This document shows positions 18,724 to 26,923 of a stretch of 64,000 bases of DNA, piece by piece; positions within the stretch are counted from its first letter, which is position 1, and the number at the start of each line of letters is the position of its first letter. Made by a program: the position numbers and the translations under genes. Under the pieces are notes generated by a model that made no database searches, had not been told where the DNA came from, and saw only the letters and a list, made by a program, of their open reading frames with translations. The stretch lies in NCBI RefSeq assembly GCF_001747405.1, contig NZ_CP017305.1:2064001-2128000 (forward strand), read 5' to 3'. The stretch is from Chlorobaculum limnaeum. GTDB lineage: Bacteria > Bacteroidota > Chlorobiia > Chlorobiales > Chlorobiaceae.

Positions 18724-18918
18724 TCAGAAATGGAACAGATTCCGGTACGCCATAAACGCATAGGCGCGGCTCTGGCGTGACTTTGCGAAGGCGTGAAAAG
18801 GCTTCCGGTAGCTTGTCATCAAGCCGGAAATCGGTATATTGCCTACGTGCCGTTCGATCATTCGCCCGATCATCCGCACAACCTCGCTTTTGCCCCATAG
18901 CTCGCCCCTGTGGGGCAT
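18724..18918 (-). CDS. Small hypothetical protein of nested element, 64 aa
   Basis: A 64-codon frame lies between the HTH gene and the helicase gene. It begins MPHRGELWGKSEVVRMIGRM and ends with RNLFHF. I prefer it to an overlapping frame starting at 18934 because its third codon positions are clearly richer in G and C, as in neighbouring genes, and its hydrophobic pattern is protein-like. The family is not recognised. It begins 19 bp after the HTH gene and stops 12 bp before the helicase start. Confidence 0.5.
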   Translation of the reverse strand: MPHRGELWGKSEVVRMIGRMIERHVGNIPISGLMTSYRKPFHAFAKSRQSRAYAFMAYRNLFHF

Positions 18919-18937
18919 TCTTGTTTCCGGTCATCGC

Positions 18938-19177
18938 TCACCCCTCCACGTCGGGTTCGGCCTGAGCGTCGCCTGTAAGCCAAGCGTCAACCTCGGCGAT
19001 ACTGAAAAGGAGCCTTCCCCCGCGCTTTATCGGATGGAGGTTGCCTTTCCGCTGCTCTCGGTAGATCGTGACCCGTGAGATAGGTAAATCGAAGGTGTCC
19101 CGGCAATACTCCAAGAGGCTTTCCATGTTGAGAAAGCGCCGCGCCGGTCTGGTCGGTAGAGTGTGGATGGTATCCAT
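18938..19177 (-). CDS. Excisionase-like helix-turn-helix protein
   Basis: This 79-aa MerR-like winged-helix DNA-binding protein belongs to the excisionase/AlpA type (HTH_17). The core is ISRVTIYREQRKGNLHPIKR followed by GGRLLFSIAEVDAWL, the typical pattern of recognition helix and wing. The start at ATG 19177 is chosen; an upstream TTG is also in frame. In integrative elements such proteins direct the integrase towards excision or regulate replication genes. It lies upstream of the small gene, helicase and primase, so it may also act on their promoter. Confidence 0.82.
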   Translation of the reverse strand: MDTIHTLPTRPARRFLNMESLLEYCRDTFDLPISRVTIYREQRKGNLHPIKRGGRLLFSIAEVDAWLTGDAQAEPDVEG

Positions 19178-19297
19178 TGTATCATTGTTCAAGGTTATAA
19201 ATCAGCTTTCGCCGTTCCCTTATACAATACAATGGATATTCGATATAAGTCTTTCTATAACAATACTTTATCAGATTATATTCTCGTCAAATCCTCG

Positions 19298-20044
19298 CTA
19301 TATCTTCACTTTTTTTTGTGGCCTTTGTCCACCAGCCTTCCGCCATTCCTGCCATGCTCGCTTTAAGGCGCTGCACCGTCGATTTTCTACATTCTCGCCG
19401 CACCGCTCGAACAAACGGTTTACCGTTTCATCCTGTGAGCTTTCATCCCTATAAATCACCTCAAGCACTTTGAAAACAGCCTCAGGATAGTTTGACGACT
19501 TAACTCTCTTGTTTATCGCCCGTTTCACCACTGGATCGAGTTGTTCCGCCGCCGCGCTGCCGACCGCCGCCGGTTCTTCGGCCTGCTCGGTCTGCTCTGC
19601 TTGTGCGATTTCTTTGAGGTGCGCCCGCCTTGCGCTCAGAGGAAACAACGGCTGAAGCCATTCATGCGCATTTTTGAGAACCCAATAATCCCGTGCAGGC
19701 CATTTTTCAGGGCCATCCGGAAAACCATATCCGGATAGTCTGAATCTCCTGAACTCCTGTATCTTTTCATCGGTTTTTTCATCATCAGGAATGCTTTCTA
19801 TTCTCTCCCTTAATGATGCAAGCACCTCGACTATGGCGGTTTGGTTGTCAAGGAAAAATTCCCTCAAATCATCCTCATTGGCGATACCTGCCCAATAACA
19901 ATCCGGCCCAACCGCATAGAGTGCATTCAGCTTGACCATTTCCGGTGAATCTGGTTCATAGCTCTTTGTTTCATCCGAGAAAGGAAAGTTACGATGAAAA
20001 ATAGCTTGAGATATTTCCCTGAATGTTATAACGCCGTTGTCCAT
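19298..20044 (-). CDS. Hypothetical protein of nested element, 248 aa
   Basis: This soluble acidic protein has no motif that I recognise. The N-terminal half includes KLNALYAVGPDCYWAGIANE and several Trp and Pro residues (GFPDGPEKWPARDYWVLKNA). A low-complexity linker rich in E, Q and A (AEQTEQAEEPAAVGSAAAEQ) divides it from a basic helical C-terminal domain (ALKRAWQEWRKAGGQRPQKK). The layout suggests an adaptor or DNA-associated protein, but no function can be assigned. It lies 20 bp after the integrase gene in the same direction. Confidence 0.6.
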   Translation of the reverse strand: MDNGVITFREISQAIFHRNFPFSDETKSYEPDSPEMVKLNALYAVGPDCYWAGIANEDDLREFFLDNQTAIVEVLASLRERIESIPDDEKTDEKIQEFRRFRLSGYGFPDGPEKWPARDYWVLKNAHEWLQPLFPLSARRAHLKEIAQAEQTEQAEEPAAVGSAAAEQLDPVVKRAINKRVKSSNYPEAVFKVLEVIYRDESSQDETVNRLFERCGENVENRRCSALKRAWQEWRKAGGQRPQKKVKI

Positions 20045-20064
20045 GTTCTCGCTCTTTGTTGGTT

Positions 20065-21201
20065 TCAGTTCTGCCCGCCCTCTCCGATCTCTGCCGCCGC
20101 GCCGCCGATCACCGGCAAGGCATCAACGCCCGCAATCTTGGCCGGATTAATCAAATGGCTATAAATCTCAGTGGTTGCAATGCTTGAATGGCCCGCCAGT
20201 GTGGAAATGACCTTCATAGGAACCCCGGCGGTCAGGGCAAGGGTAATGAAGGTGTGGCGGGAAACGTGGAAGTGGAGCTTGAAGGGAAGCCCGGCGGTCT
20301 GCCCCCACTCGGCCAGAACCGACCGCATGACGCTTTCAGAAGGGAACCCGGCGAACACCTTCACCGCCGCGTCGAACTCTCCGGAATCGTCGTTGCCGCC
20401 CTCGAAAACGTGCAGCTCCGCCGCCTTGTGCAAATACCTGGCCGCCTGCTCGCTCAACGGCAACAGTTCGTGTTTCTTGGTTTTCTTCTGCTTGTAGTCA
20501 ACGTGCAAACGCCCATCGATCTTCTGGATGTTGCCGAACGTCAAGGCCCGAACATCGGAAACCCGGAACCCGGCGAAGCAAGCGAAGAGGAACGCCACCT
20601 TGACGGCGGGATAACGGCAGTCCGTAGCATCAAGCCGCCGCACCTGCTCGACGGTCAGGAAATCCCGCTTTGAATCGTCCTTCTTGATATTCTCGACCCG
20701 ATCCGCAATATCGAAGGAACAGTAGCCCTCCTTCGCGGCCTCTCGTAACGCGGCCTTGAAGGTTGCCAGATTGTTATTTCTGGTTGTGTTGCCGACCGCT
20801 TCGGCATCAATCAGGAACCGCCGGAACCGCTGCCCGAACAGGGCATTCACCCCCGACATCTTGACCGACCCGCCCGTGAACTCCGAAAGCCGGTTCACCA
20901 TGCCCGACCACGCGCCGGGATTGCCCCGCGCTTTCGACAAATCCCGGCAATACTGGACGAAATCGGTTTTGTCTCGATCCTTCTTGTTGAAGAACGCCGC
21001 CGCATCGGTTCGCAACTCTTCCTCGAACTGCCGCGCCTTGATATGGGCATCACGTTCAGCCCTCTTTACGTCCGCTTTGTTCGATAATCTGGCAGGTAGC
21101 CCAGCGGCAACCCGCCGCCTCTGGCCCGATGCGTAAACATCGATATAGAACTGAACCCGCTCGCCGTCCTTCGACTCCCGCCGGTAGATATTCACGCCCA
21201 T
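20065..21201 (-). CDS. Tyrosine recombinase/integrase of nested element
   Basis: This 378-aa phage-type integrase has an N-terminal arm-binding domain (MGVNIYRRESKDGERVQFYI), a core-binding SAM-like domain and a complete catalytic domain. Catalytic residues are visible: Arg in FAGFRVSDVRAL, the HVSRHTFITLAL box (H-x-x-R), and the second His and nucleophile Tyr in LAGHSSIATTEIYSHL. It lies 200 bp from the right 16-bp repeat, as is usual for an integrase and its att site. The target inferred from the junctions is the 5' end of a chlD gene, which is unusual for this family. Confidence 0.95.
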   Translation of the reverse strand: MGVNIYRRESKDGERVQFYIDVYASGQRRRVAAGLPARLSNKADVKRAERDAHIKARQFEEELRTDAAAFFNKKDRDKTDFVQYCRDLSKARGNPGAWSGMVNRLSEFTGGSVKMSGVNALFGQRFRRFLIDAEAVGNTTRNNNLATFKAALREAAKEGYCSFDIADRVENIKKDDSKRDFLTVEQVRRLDATDCRYPAVKVAFLFACFAGFRVSDVRALTFGNIQKIDGRLHVDYKQKKTKKHELLPLSEQAARYLHKAAELHVFEGGNDDSGEFDAAVKVFAGFPSESVMRSVLAEWGQTAGLPFKLHFHVSRHTFITLALTAGVPMKVISTLAGHSSIATTEIYSHLINPAKIAGVDALPVIGGAAAEIGEGGQN

Positions 21202-21371
21202 CTTTCGCCCTTTTCACTTTGTTTCTCGCCCGTTTTCTTGTGAAATTTGACCCTCCGTGTCACAAGGATTTCACAAGAATATACGAAAACAGCGTAAAAC
21301 AATGAAACGCAATGAACGGTAAAGAGCTATTAAAGCATTATTCAGCAATCACTTATGATCGAAAAAGAAAA

Positions 21372-21387
21372 AGGGCTGAAAAGCCCT
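21372..21387 (-). terminator. Terminator just inside the element's right end
   Basis: The stem AGGGCT/AGCCCT with a 4-nt loop is followed on the minus strand by TTTTCTTTTTC. It stands between the stranded chlD start codon and the integrase gene, so it would stop transcripts arriving from the corrinoid operon. Confidence 0.65.
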
Positions 21388-21390
21388 GAT

Positions 21391-21420
21391 TTACCGTCGC
21401 TGAAAATATTTTCTTTTCAT
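21391..21420 (-). pseudogene. Original chlD start codon stranded by the insertion
   Basis: On the minus strand ATG AAA AGA AAA TAT TTT is followed by four codons ending in TAA. It begins 8 bp after the TonB-gene stop. The first six codons match the chlD sequence at 15806-15791, so this is the original 5' end of chlD, now separated from its body by the element. Confidence 0.8.
21402..21417. repeat. Attachment site of nested element, integrase side
   Basis: This is the direct 16-bp copy of 15791-15806 (AAAAGAAAATATTTTC on the minus strand) with the palindrome GAAAATATTTTC. It overlaps codons 2-7 of the stranded chlD start. Confidence 0.85.
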
Positions 21421-21428
21421 GATTTCAG

Positions 21429-23147
21429 TCAGAAAGTGTAGTTCATGCCAACCTCCCACTCACGGGGCGGCGCGTCATAGCCATCGACATAGAGATACTC
21501 GCGGTCGAGCAGGTTATCGACATCGACATAGAGCTGCATGGCTCCGGGCCGGTAATCCACGCGCAGGTCAACCAGCCCGTATCCCGGCAGGGTCTCCACA
21601 TTGTCCGTGCGGGAATAGGCCTGGCCGGTGTATTTCAGGTCTGCACGAATGGAGAGGCGGCTGAAGGGCTTGAGCGCGATCTGTCCCGAAAGGGTATGGA
21701 ATGGAATGGCGGGCAGCCAGAGGCCGGTCTCTTCATTGCGGGCGTGCAGGTAGAGGTACGAAGGGGTCAGTTCGAGCCATGCCGCGGGCTTCCAGGTGAG
21801 CGAACTCTCCAGACCCTGATAGATGACTTCACCGAAATTCTCATAGCGGCCCGTGTTGTCGACGGCGCGAACGTAGGTGATGCGGTCGGTGATGTCGCGG
21901 CGGAACAGCGACAGCTCCCAATTCAGCTTCTCCGATGGCGTGAACGAGAGGGCAAGGCCCGTCTTCATGGCCCGCTCCATCTGCAAGTCGGGGTTGGAGC
22001 GGGTCGTGGAGGTCTCGTTGTAGCGTTGCCGGAAGGTGGGCAGGTTACTGCTGCTGCCCGAGTTCAGCTCGATTTTCCAGGGTTTGCGGCTCCAGGTGAC
22101 CCCGAGTTCGGGGTTCACGGTGTTGCTGAACGTTGAGTAGAGATTTCCCCGGATACCGGCCACCGCCGACCAGGGGCCATTGGACTGCGAGAACCGCTTC
22201 GAAAAAAGCAGCCAGCCTTGCTCTTCCTCCTGCTCGTCGATCGCCGTTCCGCTGGCCTGTTGCCACTCGAATCCGGCGCCTGCCTGAAGTTCTCCGAGAA
22301 GGGGAAGCGACACCTTTCTTTTCAGGGTCTGGCCCACCGACTTTACCCGGAGTTGCGAAAAGAAGTCCCGGTCTGAGTCGCTGTTACGGGTGGTGGTTTC
22401 CCGGTACCAGCTCCGGCTGTCAAGGCCGTTGAATCTGGCCCCGAACAGCATCGATGAGTCTTCGTAGTTCATGCGGGAGTTGGGCGTCCTCGTTTCGGGA
22501 TAGCCCCGCAGCCCTTTCTTCTGCTTGCTGTAATCGCCGGAGAGAAAAAGCTCGGTGCCAGAATCGCCCTTGAAATCAAGCCGCAACCCGGCGCGACGCT
22601 CCTTGAGGTCGTCGTTGACCGTGAAGCCGTCGTACTCTCTCGCTCCGGCGCTCAGGGTCGCAGAGAAACGGTCGATGCCGCCCTGCAGGGTGATCTCCCC
22701 ATTTTTTGCTCCATGGTTACCGGCATGAAGGTCAACCGTGCCGCCGAAGCGGGATGACTGCCGGGTGGTGATTTCGATCACGCCACCTTCGGTATTGTCG
22801 CCGAACGCCACGCCACCACGCCCCTTGTGCACCACGATTTTCCCAATCCGTTCGACAGGAATCATCGACCACTTCACGGCCCCGGAGTAGGAGGTGGGAT
22901 CGTTGATGGAGCGACCATCCACCAGCACCTTTACCTGATACGATCCCCTGATGGAGACCGATGTTTCAGTCGCCTTGACGCCCGGAATGCGATTGAGCAG
23001 ATCCGGGGTATCGGAAGCCTGCATCGATGCTATGTCGGCCTGGCCGATAACCACAGTCTCATCGCCGCGCCCGGATGCACACACCACATCCGAAAGGGCA
23101 ACCGACATGAGCATCGCTGTCATGATGCAGGTGACAAAAAACTTCAC
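21429..23147 (-). CDS. TonB-dependent receptor at the operon end
   Basis: This 572-aa outer-membrane receptor is rather short for the family. The start is GTG 23147, which overlaps the chelatase stop (GTGA) and begins a signal peptide (KFFVTCIMTAMLMSVALSDV). A longer frame inside the chelatase gene has no signal. The plug domain is visible: TPDLLNRIPGVKATETSVSI, then VLVDGRSINDP and GRGGVAFGDNTEGGVIEITT. The barrel ends with WEVGMNYTF. Coupling to a CobN-like chelatase and to the riboswitch-led operon suggests a corrinoid, porphyrin or metal-chelate ligand. Confidence 0.9.
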   Translation of the reverse strand: MKFFVTCIMTAMLMSVALSDVVCASGRGDETVVIGQADIASMQASDTPDLLNRIPGVKATETSVSIRGSYQVKVLVDGRSINDPTSYSGAVKWSMIPVERIGKIVVHKGRGGVAFGDNTEGGVIEITTRQSSRFGGTVDLHAGNHGAKNGEITLQGGIDRFSATLSAGAREYDGFTVNDDLKERRAGLRLDFKGDSGTELFLSGDYSKQKKGLRGYPETRTPNSRMNYEDSSMLFGARFNGLDSRSWYRETTTRNSDSDRDFFSQLRVKSVGQTLKRKVSLPLLGELQAGAGFEWQQASGTAIDEQEEEQGWLLFSKRFSQSNGPWSAVAGIRGNLYSTFSNTVNPELGVTWSRKPWKIELNSGSSSNLPTFRQRYNETSTTRSNPDLQMERAMKTGLALSFTPSEKLNWELSLFRRDITDRITYVRAVDNTGRYENFGEVIYQGLESSLTWKPAAWLELTPSYLYLHARNEETGLWLPAIPFHTLSGQIALKPFSRLSIRADLKYTGQAYSRTDNVETLPGYGLVDLRVDYRPGAMQLYVDVDNLLDREYLYVDGYDAPPREWEVGMNYTF

Positions 23148-26100
23148 TCGTTGATCTCCTCCAGTTGCCCTTCGGTTTCGAGATACTCCTCCTGCAAGCA
23201 CTGCTTCATCTCGTCCGTTGCGTTCCACATGCCGCGGCTGATCGCTTCGAGCAGTTTGTCGAGAATGTTCTGGCGGGCGTAGGGGTTGACCTCCTCCATC
23301 CACTTTTTCATCTCCTCGTCGAAGACATACTTCCCGGCCACGCGCTCGTACATCCAGTCATCGACCACCTCGGCGGTGGCGTCCCAGCCGAGAATGATGT
23401 CGAGCACCTTGGAGATGTCGCCAGCCCCTTTGTAGCCGTGCCGCTTGAGGCCGTCGAGCCACTTGGGATTGAGCAGGCGGGAGCGGAAAATGTGCTTTGC
23501 CTCCTCGAAGGTGGTGCGCACCTGCGCCCGGTTCGGATCGGAGCTGTCGCCCATGAAGGCTTCGGGCAGTTCGCCGCCGCGCTGACTTTTGGCCGCCGTG
23601 ATGAGACCGCCGTAGTAGTTGTAGTAGTCGGTGCAGGAGAACATGTCGTACTCGCGGCTGTCCTCGTTCTTGACCGTGGCGTCCATGCGGGAGAGCACCC
23701 GCCTGAAGGTGTCGGGCTTCTGCTGGCCGTACGATCCGCGCCCGTAGGCGTGGGACGAGTAGCGGATGTAGTTGGCCGCAAGGTCGTCCTGCGTCTGCCA
23801 GTTTTTCGATTCGATCAGCTCCGAAACGCCCGCCCCGTAGGTGCCGGGAGGGCAGCCGAAGACGCGGAACGACGCTTCGCGCAGCGCCTCCTCGTCGTTC
23901 ATGCCCTGCCTCCGGTACTCCTCGACGTCGGCAAGCACGTTACGGCGCAAGAGGTTGCTTTCGGGCGGTTCGTCGAGCGCGGCGACCATTCTGACCGCAT
24001 CGTCGATACGCTCGACCAGCAGCGGAAAGGCGTCGCGGAAAAAGCCGGAGATGCGGGGCGTCACATCGAGCCTCGGTCTGCCAAGTTCTTTGAGCGGAAT
24101 GATTTCGACCCCCTGGACATAGCCGCTGCCCTTCTTCCAGACCGGTCGTACGCCCATGAGGTAAAAAATTTCGGCAAGATCGTCGCCGCCGGAGCGCATG
24201 GTCGCGCCGCCGAACAGGATGATGCCGATGTTGCGGGGATACGCCCCCTTCTCTTCGAGGTAGCGCTCGACGAGAGCGTCGCCGAGGCTGCACCCGACCT
24301 TCCAGGCTGCGGGCGTGGGAATCCGCTGGGGATCGATGGAGAAGAAGTTGCGCCCGGTCGGCAGAATGTCCGCCTGTCCGCGGGTGGGAGCGCCGGACGG
24401 GCCGGGATCGACAAAGCGCCCGGCAAAGCCTTTAAGGGATGCGTCGATCTCGTCGGTCACGCGCAGCAGACGTGGCACGAGGTCGTCACAGATGTAGCGG
24501 AGACCGGCCATCACATCGGGCGTCACGAGCGCCGACATTTCAGCCTGAACGGACTCCGGAGCATCCGGCAAGTAGCCTTTCGCCGAGAGCATTTTCACCA
24601 TCGCGAGCGCATGGTCATGGGCGCGGCGAATCATCTCCCCGCCGGTCTCGGAGGTCGGACCGAACACCGGCTCCCCCTTTCGACGAAGCAGCTCGTCGTA
24701 GTCGAAGCCCATCGCCGTGACCATCGACTCGCGCAGCGACGGCACGCTGCCCTGTTCGAGGCGGGTGAGCTGCACGAGCAGCTCCACCAGCCGGTCGCCA
24801 TCGGGAGCGACGCCCATCGTGTGCAGGCCATCGGAAACCATGGTATCGGCAATCTCGTCGAGCGCGGAGTGCAGTACTTCGAGAAATTTGTCGAAATCGG
24901 CAAACGCCTTTTCGCGGGTGTACCCGGTATCCTTGTCGAGATCGGCAGCGAGCACCGCGTCCCAGATCATTGGACGCAGGACGTCGAGCTTGCCGGGATC
25001 GCTGTTGCGAGCCTCGGCATAACTCCGCAGGTGGCCGTCGAGCACTGCCATCTCTTCGTACAGGTCGGCGTTGGTGAAGACCGGCGTCATGTGATCGATG
25101 ATGCAGCAGTTCGAGCGCCGCTTGGCCTGCGTCCCTTCGCTCGGATTGTTGATGATGTAGGGGTAGATGTTCGGCAAATCCATGATCGACAGATCGGGAT
25201 AGCACTCCTCCGACAGTCCGAGCGCCTTGCCCGGCAGCCATTCGAGCGAGCCGTGCGTGCCGACGTGCATCACGGCGTCGGCCTTGAAAACGTTCCTGAT
25301 CCAGCGGTAGTGGGCCAGATAGTGATGCGGCGGCGGAATGTCCGGGTTGTGCAGCATCTGATCCTGACGCTCGAAGCTTCCCCGCGACGGCTGGATGGTG
25401 ATGAACACGTTGCCGTTGATCGTGCCCGGAAAGAGCAGTTCCTCGTCATGCATGAACAGCTCTCCCGGCATCTCGCCCCAATCCTTCACCATCTTCTGCT
25501 TCACGGCTTCCGGCAACGCTTCGTGCCACGGCTGGTACAGCTCCCGGTTCGCTTTGGCTTCGGCTTTTGCGGCCATCTGATCCGGGGTGAGCCAGCGTCG
25601 GTCGCAGGTCATTCGGGTGACAAGCTCCTTTGCCAGCTCGTCGCCATTCTCGTACTGCCGCCCCACAACGTAGCCCTCCTCTTCCATCCGTTCGAGCAGC
25701 AGCCTGATGCTCTCGAAGCTGTCGAGACCGGATGCGCACCCGATACGGTCATTGCGTGGCGGGTAGTGGTGGAAGATGATGGCGATGCGCTTGTCATCGT
25801 TGGGCTTGCGGCGAAGCGCGGCCCAGCGGAGCGCCATGTCAGCCAGCTTCGAGACGCGCTCTTCGAGCGGCATGATCCTGAGCACTTCGCCGCCGGTCAG
25901 CGGATCGATGCCCATCCTCTCGCGTGTCGAAAAGGGCACGGTCATGAGAGCGCCGTCGAACTCGGGCTGCGCGGCGTTGAAGGAGACCTCCATCGTGCCC
26001 AGGCCCTGAATGCTCTCCCTCCACTGCTCGCGAGTCTGAAAGGTGTTGAAAGCTTGCAGGAATGGCACGTCGAGACCCGGCAAAATGGTGCGGTAATCGG

Positions 26101-26923
26101 GCGAGGCCATCGAGAGGGCAAAAAGCATCGGATTGATGAGTACGTCGATGCGGCTCGTGCCGTCCGGGCGGCGGAAGAAGTGCCCGGCCACGAAATCGGC
26201 CCCCTTGTTTCCCCGAATCACGTCGCGGTAGCGGTGGTGGAAAACGGCGATGATGTTGGCCCCACGCTCTTCGACCTGGCGGATGAGATAATCGTAAGCA
26301 GCCAGGTCGCCATCGACGAAGTAGTTCTGGTAGAACCAGAGTCCGACCGTGGGTTTCGACGGATCGACGTGCTTTTCAAGGTACCCCTCGAAATCGTCGA
26401 AGGCCGACCAGTCGGGATGATAGATACCCTCGTGAGGCATCTCGACCGGCTTCTCCGCATCGTTTTCGCCGCCATGGATCAGATGGCAGAGATAACGGAG
26501 CATGTTGGCCACGTTGATCGCGCCGCCGTTCTGGATGTAGCGCCGGAGCCTGTCGCCCGCTTCGGTGCCGTACAGGGCGCTGTGCTGCTGGGCCAGTTCG
26601 GCAGCTTCGTCGTCACCGCCTCCTGCCGGAATCATGATGAGCGGTGTTGCCTGGCCCGCTTCGCGCCGTTCGGCTAACGCTTCGAGAAAAGCGTCGAAAG
26701 CGGGAAAGGAGGCCTTGCCGCCCATGAGACGGATAATGACCGCATCCGACGAGGCGGCGGCGCGGGCGAACGCTGCAATCTGCTCCGGCGAGGAGAGCTG
26801 CGCGGCGATGCGGGCCTTGAGTTCCGCCTGGCCACCCCCGTCGTTGTAACGCCTGAGTCCGGCGCTGAGCGTGGAGATTTCGGAGGGGTTGACGCAGAAA
26901 TAGCAGAGCGAGATTGGTTTCAT
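23144..26923 (-). CDS. CobN-like cobaltochelatase large subunit
   Basis: This 1259-aa protein is closest to CobN by its motifs: HVGTHGSLEWLPGKALGLSE near residue 552, NLPN-like DLPNIYPYIINNPSEGTQAK followed by RRSNCCIIDHMTP, and a C-terminal block with YYNYYGGL and HGYKGAGDISKVLD. The His residues of the HxGTHG motif are intact, unlike the copy at 9-12.8 kb. The start at 26923 overlaps the radical SAM stop (ATGA). CobN proteins insert cobalt into corrins with ATPase partners. Homologues such as HmuS of Bacteroidota work in heme utilisation next to TonB receptors, so removal of metal is an alternative. It has no C-terminal membrane helix. Confidence 0.92.
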   Translation of the reverse strand: MKPISLCYFCVNPSEISTLSAGLRRYNDGGGQAELKARIAAQLSSPEQIAAFARAAASSDAVIIRLMGGKASFPAFDAFLEALAERREAGQATPLIMIPAGGGDDEAAELAQQHSALYGTEAGDRLRRYIQNGGAINVANMLRYLCHLIHGGENDAEKPVEMPHEGIYHPDWSAFDDFEGYLEKHVDPSKPTVGLWFYQNYFVDGDLAAYDYLIRQVEERGANIIAVFHHRYRDVIRGNKGADFVAGHFFRRPDGTSRIDVLINPMLFALSMASPDYRTILPGLDVPFLQAFNTFQTREQWRESIQGLGTMEVSFNAAQPEFDGALMTVPFSTRERMGIDPLTGGEVLRIMPLEERVSKLADMALRWAALRRKPNDDKRIAIIFHHYPPRNDRIGCASGLDSFESIRLLLERMEEEGYVVGRQYENGDELAKELVTRMTCDRRWLTPDQMAAKAEAKANRELYQPWHEALPEAVKQKMVKDWGEMPGELFMHDEELLFPGTINGNVFITIQPSRGSFERQDQMLHNPDIPPPHHYLAHYRWIRNVFKADAVMHVGTHGSLEWLPGKALGLSEECYPDLSIMDLPNIYPYIINNPSEGTQAKRRSNCCIIDHMTPVFTNADLYEEMAVLDGHLRSYAEARNSDPGKLDVLRPMIWDAVLAADLDKDTGYTREKAFADFDKFLEVLHSALDEIADTMVSDGLHTMGVAPDGDRLVELLVQLTRLEQGSVPSLRESMVTAMGFDYDELLRRKGEPVFGPTSETGGEMIRRAHDHALAMVKMLSAKGYLPDAPESVQAEMSALVTPDVMAGLRYICDDLVPRLLRVTDEIDASLKGFAGRFVDPGPSGAPTRGQADILPTGRNFFSIDPQRIPTPAAWKVGCSLGDALVERYLEEKGAYPRNIGIILFGGATMRSGGDDLAEIFYLMGVRPVWKKGSGYVQGVEIIPLKELGRPRLDVTPRISGFFRDAFPLLVERIDDAVRMVAALDEPPESNLLRRNVLADVEEYRRQGMNDEEALREASFRVFGCPPGTYGAGVSELIESKNWQTQDDLAANYIRYSSHAYGRGSYGQQKPDTFRRVLSRMDATVKNEDSREYDMFSCTDYYNYYGGLITAAKSQRGGELPEAFMGDSSDPNRAQVRTTFEEAKHIFRSRLLNPKWLDGLKRHGYKGAGDISKVLDIILGWDATAEVVDDWMYERVAGKYVFDEEMKKWMEEVNPYARQNILDKLLEAISRGMWNATDEMKQCLQEEYLETEGQLEEINE

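Larger units (their letters stand above)
15791..21417 (-). mobile_element. Nested 5.6-kb integrative element inserted in chlD
   Basis: The element is bounded by identical 16-bp direct repeats at 15791-15806 and 21402-21417. It carries, on the minus strand from the right, a tyrosine integrase, a hypothetical gene, an excisionase-like HTH, a small hypothetical gene, a RepA-like helicase, a zinc-finger primase and two small genes. Joining the two flanks across one repeat copy restores a plausible chlD start (MKRKYFPFSAILG) 8 bp after the stop of the TonB gene at 21429. This shows the insertion point directly. No transfer genes are present, so it is probably a mobilisable or satellite-type element. 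Confidence 0.85.

Noticed and set aside
23165-26677. Very long open frame (1170 codons) on the plus strand opposite the CobN-like gene
   Set aside because: The minus-strand CobN gene has full-length family similarity and coupled neighbours. The plus frame is an antisense shadow rich in His, Arg and Val without domain motifs.
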